This document shows positions 8,091-14,840 of a stretch of DNA of 20,049 nucleotides, in pieces (position 1 is the first letter of the stretch; each line of letters starts with the position of its first letter). A program made the translations under genes and the position numbers. The notes beneath the pieces were generated by a model. That model ran no database searches and was not told where the DNA came from. It worked only from the letters and a program-made list of their open reading frames with translations. Location of the stretch: NCBI GenBank assembly GCA_964481195.1, contig CAYZTB010000054.1, forward strand, positions 1 to 20,049, read 5' to 3'. The DNA is from Palsa-948 sp964481195. GTDB lineage: Bacteria > Bacteroidota > Bacteroidia > Palsa-948.

Positions 8091-8134
8091 TGTTAAAAGA
8101 AGATTATTGGAACTATCAATTACCCAATGAATAA
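8087..8134 (+). pseudogene. 3' fragment of a GT2 gene homologous to the gene at 6043
   Basis: One frame reads WVLKEDYWNYQLPNE and then stops (TAA 8132-8134). The intact GT2 gene ends in WVLKEDYWDYKLPVIA. Over 39 aligned bases (7051-7089 against 8087-8125) there are eight differences. Four are isolated silent third-position changes, and the rest fall in two conservative replacements (D to N, K to Q). This is the pattern of a homologue that diverged while functional, not a recent copy. No start or catalytic part of this gene remains nearby. Confidence 0.75.
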
Positions 8135-8193
8135 TTGTTTAATTTGAGACGGTTGTGAGTTTTTAAATTTTATCATTTTGCGGAAAGAAAAGT

Positions 8194-9081
8194 ATGAGTG
8201 GACTAAAGCATTTATTGAGGAGAATATTTCCAAAAGTAGACTTGAATGATCTTACTAAAAAGGTAGATGATTTGAAGCTAGGCTTATTAAATTCTCAGTT
8301 AGAACAAAGAATTCTTTTTGGTCAGTATCAATCTGGTTTAACGCCATCCGGAAAAGCATTTAGATTTGAGGATTCAGGATTTAGTGTTTTTTCTCAGAAT
8401 GATGAAGACGGTAAGTTGCTATATATATATTCGTTAATAGGATTTACAAATAAAAAATGTGTGGATATGGCTTTTGCTTACCCTTATGGATCAAATGTTA
8501 CTAATTTACTTTGTAATTGGGGATTTACCGGCTTACTTGTTGAAGGAGGGGATATGAAAAAATCTATCGAATTTTTTAATTCTAATCAAAACACCAATAT
8601 TTTCCCGCCTACATTATTGGAAGAATGGATTAGTGCCGAAAATATCAATGATCTATGTACTGCTAATAGTTTTGTAGGCGAGATTGATTTATTCTCACTA
8701 GACGTTGATGGGGTAGATTATTGGCTTTGGAAAAGTTTAACGGCAATTTCTCCACGTGTAGTCGTTTTGGAATATCAAGATATTTTAGGATCAAAAGAAT
8801 CACTCACAGTTCCATATTCAGCAGATTTTAATAGACATAATATTAATCCTGACTTTTTTGGTGCTTCGCTTTCTGCATTTGTAAAATTGGCAAAAGAAAA
8901 AGGATACCGTTTGGTAGGAACTAACAATTTACAGTATAATGCCTTTTTTGTTAGGAATGATATTGTTCAAGATAAATTACCGGAAATAAGTATTGAAAGT
9001 TGTTTTGCTCATCCTAAAGTTAAAAAAGGAATACTTGAGCGTTACCCGAAAGTAAAAAATCTTCCTTGGGTTAAAGTTTGA
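8194..9081 (+). CDS. FkbM-like / class I methyltransferase-fold protein with degenerate motif I
   Basis: The 295-residue protein starts with about 50 predicted-helical residues, then FSVFSQNDEDG (63-73), CVDMAFAYPYGSN (89-101), GLLVEGG (113-119) and DLFSLDVDGVDYW (165-177), followed by VVVLEYQ (189-195). The order matches proteins related to FkbM methyltransferases, whose counterparts read roughly 'vEiGagDG..sNT.NL', 'GLLIdG' and 'DllSiDiDGnDyWiW'. Here the glycine-rich SAM-binding loop is replaced by AFAYPYG, so SAM binding may be altered or lost. It starts 59 bases after the scar and ends 13 bases before the cupin, so it belongs to the downstream cassette. The fold is likely; enzymatic function is uncertain. 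Confidence 0.6.
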   Translation: MSGLKHLLRRIFPKVDLNDLTKKVDDLKLGLLNSQLEQRILFGQYQSGLTPSGKAFRFEDSGFSVFSQNDEDGKLLYIYSLIGFTNKKCVDMAFAYPYGSNVTNLLCNWGFTGLLVEGGDMKKSIEFFNSNQNTNIFPPTLLEEWISAENINDLCTANSFVGEIDLFSLDVDGVDYWLWKSLTAISPRVVVLEYQDILGSKESLTVPYSADFNRHNINPDFFGASLSAFVKLAKEKGYRLVGTNNLQYNAFFVRNDIVQDKLPEISIESCFAHPKVKKGILERYPKVKNLPWVKV

Positions 9082-9094
9082 TAATAAATAAAGC

Positions 9095-9508
9095 ATGATT
9101 GAAAAAATAGAACATAATAATCAGCTTCTTGCTATTTTAATACGAACAGGCTTTGTAAAAGAGGGTATTCATTTTTTTACACCTGACGATTTTTCACAGC
9201 AATTAGCGTATATGAATAGACCCAAGGGATATGTAATAGATCCGCACGTACATAATTCTATACCAAGGGAAGTCACTTACACGCAAGAGGTGTTATTTAT
9301 TAAAAGTGGTAAGGTGCGTGTAGATTTTTATAGCAACGAAAAAAAATATTTAGAAAGCAGAGAGTTAAATAAAGGGGATGTGATTTTGTTAGCATCCGGA
9401 GGGCATGGTTTTGAGATGTTGGAAAATGCCGAAATGATTGAAGTAAAGCAAGGCCCTTATTCTGGTGATATGGATAAAGTTCGCTTTAAGCCAGAAGAAA
9501 ATTCATAG
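9095..9508 (+). CDS. Small cupin-fold protein of a sugar-modification cassette
   Basis: The 137-residue single-domain cupin has motif 1 as PHVH (H51, H53) with E65 in TQEVLFI and a glycine at SGKV. Motif 2 is GDVILLASGGHG, with H104 as the expected fourth metal ligand. All four ligands of a mononuclear metal cupin are therefore present. Such proteins are common in surface-glycan loci near aminotransferases and methyltransferases. Possible roles include sugar-nucleotide isomerisation or epimerisation, as in WxcM/FdtA-type cupins, or metal-dependent oxidation, but nothing here decides. It lies 13 bases after one gene and 15 before the next, so it is part of a tight operon. A fragment of a homologue lies at 8016-8090. 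Confidence 0.78.
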   Translation: MIEKIEHNNQLLAILIRTGFVKEGIHFFTPDDFSQQLAYMNRPKGYVIDPHVHNSIPREVTYTQEVLFIKSGKVRVDFYSNEKKYLESRELNKGDVILLASGGHGFEMLENAEMIEVKQGPYSGDMDKVRFKPEENS

Positions 9509-9523
9509 TTAATTTAATAGATA

Positions 9524-10282
9524 ATGTCAACATTTAATGCATACAGTCGCTATTACGATCTTTTGTATAAGGATAAAGATTATAAAAGTGAAAGTGCTTA
9601 TGTGGTAGAAAAATTAAAAAAGTATTTTAATAATCCTAATTCTATTTTAGAATTAGGTTGTGGAAGTGGTTCTCATGCAAATTATCTTTGCAAAGATGGA
9701 TTTAGCGTATTCGGAATTGAACGGAGCGTTCAAATGGTTGAAGAGGCTAAGAATAAAAAAATAAATAATTTTGAGATTCTAAATAGTGATATTTGTGTTT
9801 TTAGAATTGATAAAAAATTTGATTGTGCAATTTCATTATTTCATGTAATTAGCTACGTTACGGAAAACAGTGAATTGATAAAATGTTTTCAATTAACCAA
9901 TCAACACCTCGTAAAGAATGGAATATTCTTATTTGATGTTTGGTTTACTCCTGCCGTTCATGCACTGAAACCAGAGAGAAGAGTAAAAAAAATGGAAGAT
10001 GAGGATACGGCAGTAGTTCGAACAGCGGAGTCGAAAATGAATTTTATGAAGAACACAGTAGCTGTTAATTTCTTTGTAGAGGTTCGGGATAAAGCTTCCG
10101 ATAAAAAAGTGGAGCTAAACGAAGTACATTCAATGCGACATTTTAGTATTCCTGAAATTGAGATGCTAGCAACACAAACTGGTTTTGAAATACTTGAAGT
10201 GGAAGAGTTTTTAAGCGCTAAAGCCCCTGGCGATGATACTTGGGCTGTTAGTTTTATTCTAAAAAAAATTGCCGATGCATAA
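9524..10282 (+). CDS. SAM-dependent methyltransferase, TylM1/DesVI-like (probable amino-sugar N-methyltransferase)
   Basis: This 252-residue class I methyltransferase begins YSRYYDLLYKDKDYKSE (7-23), the 'YD.lY..KDY..Ea' opening shared with the amino-sugar N-methyltransferases DesVI and TylM1. Motif I is ILELGCGSGSHA (41-52), and FGIERSVQMV (63-72) holds the SAM-ribose acidic residue. A later block around HALKPERRVKK and the strand NFFVEVRDK fit the same family. It overlaps the start of a DegT/DnrJ aminotransferase gene by eight bases. In known deoxyaminosugar pathways such a pair aminates a keto-sugar nucleotide and then N-methylates it. N-methylation is therefore the leading inference; O-methylation is possible. 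Confidence 0.72.
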   Translation: MSTFNAYSRYYDLLYKDKDYKSESAYVVEKLKKYFNNPNSILELGCGSGSHANYLCKDGFSVFGIERSVQMVEEAKNKKINNFEILNSDICVFRIDKKFDCAISLFHVISYVTENSELIKCFQLTNQHLVKNGIFLFDVWFTPAVHALKPERRVKKMEDEDTAVVRTAESKMNFMKNTVAVNFFVEVRDKASDKKVELNEVHSMRHFSIPEIEMLATQTGFEILEVEEFLSAKAPGDDTWAVSFILKKIADA

Positions 10283-11393
10283 TCCAATCCCTGTAAATAC
10301 TCCCTTGCTTGATGGCAATGAATTAAAATACTTAACGGAGTGCATTAAAACCGGTTGGATATCTAGCGAAGGACCTTATGTGGTTGAATTTGAAAATATT
10401 TTTTCCAAATATGTTAACCGAGAGTTTGGAATTGCAGTAGCCAATGGTTCTGCAGCATTAGACATTGCCGTTAAAGCACTAGATTTTGCTCCTGGTGATG
10501 AGATAATTATGCCTGCATTTACCATTATTAGCCCTGCACAGTCTGTTTTTAATGCTGGAGCCGTCCCTGTACTAATTGATAGCGACCCCGTTACTTGGAA
10601 TATGGATGTTTCCCTTATTGAAGCTAGGATAACACCTAAAACTAAAGCGATACTAGTTGTTCACATGTATGGCTTACCAACAGACATGGATATAGTGCTT
10701 GAGCTTTGTAAAAAATATAATCTAAAATTAATAGAAGATGCAGCTGAAGTTCATGGTCAAACATATAAAGGAAAAATGTGTGGCAGCTTTGGAGATGTAA
10801 GTACATTTAGTTTTTATCCTAATAAACACATTACTACCGGAGAGGGTGGAATGATAGTTTGCAATGATAAAAAACTAGCTGAAAGATGTAAGAGGTTAAG
10901 AAACTTAGCCTTTGAACCCGGCAGGCGTTTTGTACATCGCGAATTAGGTTGGAACTATAGAATGACAAATATGCAAGCTGCCTTAGGGGTAGCCCAAATG
11001 GAACGCATAGATTCTCATATTTTAAGAAAGCGTGAAGTAGGCAAGTTGTATCTTGATGGATTATCTCAGTTGAAAAACATTAAACTTCCTCTTCTTAAAA
11101 TCCATTATTCTGAAAATATATTTTGGATTTTCGGTATTGTTTTAGACCCTAAAGGTGGTGCCAATGCTGAAGCAGCGATGAGTAAATTAGCAAAATTAAA
11201 TGTTGGCACAAGACCCTTTTTCTACCCGATGCATTTACAGCCTGTTTTTTTAGAAAACGGTTTGTTTAAAAATGAAAAATATCCGATATCCGAACAGCTT
11301 TCGGAGTTTGGGTTTTATATACCATCTGGTTTGGGTATTTCTGATAGCGAGATTGATTGCGTGATTCAGGATGTGGTGGCTGTATTGAGCTAA
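10275..11393 (+). CDS. DegT/DnrJ/EryC1/StrS sugar aminotransferase, perosamine-synthase-like
   Basis: The chosen start is ATG 10275 (MHNPIPVNTPLL), giving 372 residues and an eight-base overlap with the previous gene. TTG 10269 would add only two residues. This is a PLP-dependent aspartate-aminotransferase-fold enzyme acting on a keto-sugar nucleotide. The PLP-contacting acid is D155 in IEDAAE, and the Schiff-base lysine is K184 in FYPNKHITTGEGG. The N-terminal TGWISSEGPYVVEFE and the NYRMTNMQAALGVAQ segment match GDP-perosamine synthase (RfbE/Per) more closely than 3-aminotransferases, suggesting amination at C4 of a 4-keto-6-deoxy sugar. The donor nucleotide (GDP or dTDP) is not certain, and no dehydratase is in the window. 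Confidence 0.88.
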   Translation: MHNPIPVNTPLLDGNELKYLTECIKTGWISSEGPYVVEFENIFSKYVNREFGIAVANGSAALDIAVKALDFAPGDEIIMPAFTIISPAQSVFNAGAVPVLIDSDPVTWNMDVSLIEARITPKTKAILVVHMYGLPTDMDIVLELCKKYNLKLIEDAAEVHGQTYKGKMCGSFGDVSTFSFYPNKHITTGEGGMIVCNDKKLAERCKRLRNLAFEPGRRFVHRELGWNYRMTNMQAALGVAQMERIDSHILRKREVGKLYLDGLSQLKNIKLPLLKIHYSENIFWIFGIVLDPKGGANAEAAMSKLAKLNVGTRPFFYPMHLQPVFLENGLFKNEKYPISEQLSEFGFYIPSGLGISDSEIDCVIQDVVAVLS

Positions 11394-11414
11394 CGCGTAT
11401 ATTTATTACATTTG
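11385..11414 (+). promoter_or_regulatory. Candidate Bacteroidota promoter upstream of the GT-B gene
   Basis: TTG at 11385-11387 and TACATTTG at 11407-11414 are separated by 19 bases. This fits the Bacteroidota pattern of a -33 TTG and a -7 TAnnTTTG box. Transcription would begin about 5-10 bases downstream, leaving a leader of roughly 85-90 bases before ATG 11508. The -33 element lies inside the last codons of the aminotransferase gene. Chance matches are common in AT-rich DNA, but this is the only gap in the window with both elements at the right spacing. Confidence 0.4.
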
Positions 11415-11507
11415 TTTTATTAGTTTTTTCAATCAATATCTTACGAGTATAAGAACTATATTTATTGAAATTGTAATGCTTTTGAAGCAGGTAAATTGCA
11501 TGATTAA

Positions 11508-12644
11508 ATGAAGATCGCCATATTGTCTTTTGATTATTATTCTCCAGAGGTTTCCCCTGTATTAAAAAGTGTTGCGGATTATTTACAAGAAAAAAATGTC
11601 GATACCCGTTTGATCATAACCGCATTAGCGATTGCAAGTACATTTACTTTAAAAAATGTAAAAATTGTAACAATTATTAACCGGAGGTTGAATAATATTT
11701 TTTATGTAATAAAAAAAAATAAGTTTCATCGTGTTAATCGCCTACTTTCATTTTTTGAAATTAAATTAAATGAAAAAAAATTGAAAGACAATATTAGGGG
11801 TGTGGATTTTATTTATTGTATGGAATTTCCTTCTCTTGATTTCCTCAATCGAATTAAATTTGATTTGTCAAAGGTTGTTTACTTTTCTTTAGAAAGCATT
11901 GATTTTATAAAAAAATATGAAAAGGAATATGCAGTCAGCCTGCTAGAAAAATGTAAATTCTGTGTGATTCAAAGCAAAGAGCGACATCACGATTTGGAAA
12001 TGTATCTTGGGCACACTTTTAATTTTAAATATTTTCCGGTCTCAATACGCCCGATAAAAAAGAGTGATAATGTATTGCAGCTAAGCAGCTTTAGTAATAA
12101 AATTAATATAATCTATTCAGGGTATTTTGCTGCTTGGGCCAGTGTTTATGAACTTTCTGAAGCCTTGATTAATGCAAAATCATTCAGTGGGATTGTTTTT
12201 AGTATGCAGGGACATAATGTATCCACTGTTGATTATTATCTTAAAGTTAAAGAACTAGTACATACTTTTACAAATGTTTCAATTGAAGACAAATTTTACT
12301 CTGACGAAGAACATCAAGTGTTATTGAAAAAGAACGACATTGGTATTGCCATTTACACCAACAACTCCGGAAGCGTAAATTGGGATAATTTGTTATTCTC
12401 TTCAGGAAAAATAGCAACTTATTTGTGGGCAGGACTAGGGGTAATTACAAACATCAAATCTGAGCATACACTTAAACCCCCCTTTCTATTTATTGAGAAA
12501 ATCGCCCCAGATACTATGGATGTAGCAATATCATCGTTTAAAGAAAACCCCATACTGTATAAGGAGTCAGCTATAGCGTTTGCAGAAAAGTATTATAATG
12601 CAAATGTCTATTTAGATACTATATATAATTCAACACTTTTGTAA
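11508..12644 (+). CDS. GT-B fold glycosyltransferase (GT4-like)
   Basis: The 378-residue protein opens with MKIAILSFDYYSPE, typical of GT-B family 4 transferases. Its C-terminal half has IIYSGYFAAW (201-210), a DIGIAIY strand (277-283) and SSGKIATYLWAGLGVITN (298-315). The last is a form of the 'FS.K..eYla.G.PVI' nucleotide-sugar-binding motif. The usual catalytic EX7E pair is not obvious, so the family is assigned from fold-level features. It would add a sugar to the lipid-linked unit. It is preceded by a 114-base gap, the second longest outside the IS region, which holds a candidate promoter. The IS element begins 51 bases after its stop. Confidence 0.72.
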   Translation: MKIAILSFDYYSPEVSPVLKSVADYLQEKNVDTRLIITALAIASTFTLKNVKIVTIINRRLNNIFYVIKKNKFHRVNRLLSFFEIKLNEKKLKDNIRGVDFIYCMEFPSLDFLNRIKFDLSKVVYFSLESIDFIKKYEKEYAVSLLEKCKFCVIQSKERHHDLEMYLGHTFNFKYFPVSIRPIKKSDNVLQLSSFSNKINIIYSGYFAAWASVYELSEALINAKSFSGIVFSMQGHNVSTVDYYLKVKELVHTFTNVSIEDKFYSDEEHQVLLKKNDIGIAIYTNNSGSVNWDNLLFSSGKIATYLWAGLGVITNIKSEHTLKPPFLFIEKIAPDTMDVAISSFKENPILYKESAIAFAEKYYNANVYLDTIYNSTLL

Positions 12645-12695
12645 AATTATTTGAAACGATGAAGAGGATATTGACTTTTTATAATAAAAAACTTA

Positions 12696-12720
12696 AATTC
12701 AAGTAGTAAATGCAACTTTT
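12696..12720 (+). repeat. Left terminal inverted repeat of the IS30 element
   Basis: It begins aattcaagt and ends aaatgcaactttt. It matches the reverse complement of the right repeat at 22 of 25 positions; the only differences are the three central bases (agt against cac). Confidence 0.85.
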
Positions 12721-12753
12721 TAGAGGAGAATAAAGTTTAAATATTTTTCAAGA

Positions 12754-12786
12754 CAAAGAAGAAAGAAAATGAATTCTTTCTCTTTG
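12754..12786 (+). other. Stem-loop in the leader of the IS30 transposase
   Basis: A left arm of 14 bases (12754-12767, caaagaagaaagaa) pairs with a right arm of 13 bases (12774-12786, ttctttctctttg). There is a single bulged A and a six-base loop. It lies between the left repeat and the transposase ATG at 12841. Many insertion sequences carry leader hairpins that limit transposase expression from outside transcription; that role is inferred here. Confidence 0.45.
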
Positions 12787-12840
12787 CCCTGATGTATATT
12801 GTTTAAACTCACTCCCTCCTCGTCAAAAAAAGTTGTAAGT

Positions 12841-13827
12841 ATGCATATAACCTTAGAACAAAGGTACATAATTTGTACACTAAAAAAAGAGGGCTACACA
12901 CAAGCAAAGATAGCTTATGAAACTGGCAAAAGTAAAAGTGTTGTCAGCCGAGAATTGCAAAGAAACCGTAATACACTCACAGGTGAATATGATGCTTCTG
13001 TCGCTCAGAAGAAATATGAAGCTCGAAAAGCAGGTATCCCAAAAAAGCAGCACTTTACCTCTTCTATAAAAAATTTTGTGGAAGAAAAACTTTCTTTGGA
13101 TTACAGTCCGGAACAAATATCTGGCAGGGCTAAAATTGAAATGATAAAATGCGTAAGCCCAGAGCGCATTTACCAATATATTTGGGCCGATAAAAAAGCT
13201 GGTGGGGAGCTTTATAAAAAAACTCAGACGCAAAGGGCGTAAGTATAGAAAAAGAGGTAATTTAAAAGATACTAGAGGGCTTATAAAAGGCAGAGTAGAT
13301 ATAACTGACAGACCTAAAATAATAGAAGAAAAAACTAGATTTGGAGATTTTGAAATAGATACGGTGATTGGTGCAAACCATAATGGAGCTTTGCTTACAA
13401 TTAATGACCGCGTTACAAGTCTAGTTTACATACGAAAGCTAGAAGGAAAAGAAGCTGGCCCAGTTGTAGAAAAAACAATAGAAGCTCTTTCTCCCATCAA
13501 AGACTTAGTGAAAACTATAACTGCTGATAATGGAAAAGAATTTGCTTTTCATGATCAAATTAGTCAGGCATTAGATCTGAACTTTTATTTTGCCAAACCT
13601 TATCACTCCTGGGAGAGAGGCGCAAATGAAAATACAAATGGATTGATTCGTCAATATTTCCCAAAAGGCACCTCGTTTGAAAACATCTCTGAACAAGACG
13701 TACAAAAGGTTCAGGATATATTAAATAACAGACCAAAAAAAAATTAGGATTTTTAACCCCAAATGAATTTATTTTAACTAAATTTGAAATTGAAATTATT
13801 AACCCAAAAGTTGCATTTGTGACTTGA
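12841..13827 (+). pseudogene. IS30-family DDE transposase, two homopolymer frameshifts
   Basis: Translation from ATG 12841 gives the IS30 N-terminal helix-turn-helix (ITLEQRYIICTLKKEGYTQ, then SKSVVSREL). At 13213-13219 the run is seven A; six would continue into LYKKLRRKGRKYRKRG in the next frame, but as written the first frame ends at 13240-13242. The second frame carries the DDE catalytic residues: D in FEIDTVIG (13358), D in TADNGKEF (13526) and E in GANENTNGLIRQ (13628). It ends at 13745-13747 because a run of nine A (13735-13743) is one short of the ten needed for RPKKKLGFLTPNEF. The remaining tail then reads on to TGA 13825-13827. All catalytic residues are intact, so one added and one lost A explain the damage. 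It may be truly inactive or reflect homopolymer sequencing error. Confidence 0.88.
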
Positions 13828-13830
13828 ATT
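13806..13830 (-). repeat. Right terminal inverted repeat of the IS30 element
   Basis: It starts aaaagttgcattt and ends acttgaatt. It overlaps the final codons of the transposase frame, as is usual for compact IS30 elements. It differs from the left repeat only at the three central positions. Confidence 0.85.
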
Positions 13831-13846
13831 CAGCAAATAAATCATT

Positions 13847-14797
13847 ATGACTAATATTATGCGATTGAAAAATAGGATCAAGTATTATTTAATGCCCAAG
13901 ATAGAAAGAGAGCGTATTGCATTATTAAGGGATAGCTTGAGTGGGGTCGTTCAGAATGTTCAAGATAATATTCCAGAGTCTTCATTGTTTTGGGAAAACT
14001 TTAAGAAACAATTAACGGATTTTTGCTTAAGAAATGATCCTCGAAATTTTCTTTGGGCTGATTTCATAAGGTTATACTTTTTTGTAGATGGGGCAGACTA
14101 TATTTCTAAAGAATTACAATTTATTGAAGCAAATAAGGCAAAATGGGAATTGAAATATAGAGAGGCATTAACTATAGATTGTTCTTTGCCTTCTTCCCAA
14201 TCTAAATTCTTTAAAGATACAAACGACAATACAATACATCATTTGTATCATATTACTAAATATGAGAGTTTTTCAAATAATAACATTGATGAACTTGAAG
14301 TAATTGTTGAATTTGGAGGCGGATATGGTAATATGTGTAGGCTTGTTAAAAAGTTAGGTTTTAAAGGCATTTATATTATTTATGATGGGAAAGAACTTAA
14401 TTTTTTACAAAGGTTTTATTTGTCTTATAACAATATTAATGCTGTAATAGTAGAGCAGAAAGATCATGTTTTGCAACCTGACAATGTGTATTTAGTTAAT
14501 GATATGAACCTGTTTTCGAAACTTAATTTAAAAACTCAAAAAGGTCTTTTACTTGCTACTTGGTCTTTAAGTGAAGTTTCAATGAATACGCGAGAGATGT
14601 TTTTATCTACGCCATTGATTTCTTCTTTTTCAGAGTTTTTACTAGCTTATCAAGCTACATTTTTTGAAAATGATAATGAAAGTTTTTTTGTTAAATGGTT
14701 TTCGGCTAAAAATAACATTAACTGGATTTCTGAGCCTATTCCGCATATTCCAAATATTCCTAGTAAGTATATTTTTTCTACAAAGACAAATAAATAA
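13847..14797 (+). CDS. Putative sugar O-methyltransferase (NanM-like family)
   Basis: The 316-residue protein has an N-terminal helical region of about 150 residues, then a Rossmann core with motif I IVEFGGGYGNM (153-163) and YIIYDGKEL (176-184), followed by LQRFYLS. The 'vEiGGGyG...ii.D.pe.l.lQ.yYL' pattern matches the family annotated as putative sugar O-methyltransferase (NanM-like). Enzymes of this type occur in polysaccharide and antibiotic loci. The ATG at 13847 is 16 bases after the right end of the IS, so the original upstream region has been replaced by IS sequence. Transcription must now come through or from the IS. A second ATG at 13859 is a possible alternative start. Confidence 0.68.
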   Translation: MTNIMRLKNRIKYYLMPKIERERIALLRDSLSGVVQNVQDNIPESSLFWENFKKQLTDFCLRNDPRNFLWADFIRLYFFVDGADYISKELQFIEANKAKWELKYREALTIDCSLPSSQSKFFKDTNDNTIHHLYHITKYESFSNNNIDELEVIVEFGGGYGNMCRLVKKLGFKGIYIIYDGKELNFLQRFYLSYNNINAVIVEQKDHVLQPDNVYLVNDMNLFSKLNLKTQKGLLLATWSLSEVSMNTREMFLSTPLISSFSEFLLAYQATFFENDNESFFVKWFSAKNNINWISEPIPHIPNIPSKYIFSTKTNK

Positions 14798-14840
14798 TCT
14801 TGGTGATTGAATAACTAAACTCTAATAATTGTTTAATGTA

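Larger units (their letters stand above)
12696..13830 (+). mobile_element. IS30-family insertion sequence, 1135 bp, degenerate transposase
   Basis: The element is bounded by 25-base inverted repeats (12696-12720 and 13806-13830) and contains one IS30-type transposase frame on the + strand, split by two frameshifts. AATT is found directly outside the CAAG...CTTG core at both ends. Because AATT is its own reverse complement, it could be a 4-base target duplication or part of the terminal repeats. The element sits between the GT-B gene and the NanM-like gene, ending 16 bases before the latter's ATG, and it breaks no recognisable gene. Confidence 0.88.

Noticed and set aside
12659..12706. Short ATG frame reading MKRILTFYNKKLKFK that runs into the IS left end
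   Set aside because: I considered it as the 5' end of a gene split by the IS, but with the IS removed the frame stops after 16 codons, before the NanM-like gene.
14829..14831. TTG 14829, and similarly TTG 10269 and TTG 12799, as starts
   Set aside because: In each case an in-frame ATG lies close downstream at the expected N-terminus (14841, 10275 and 12841).
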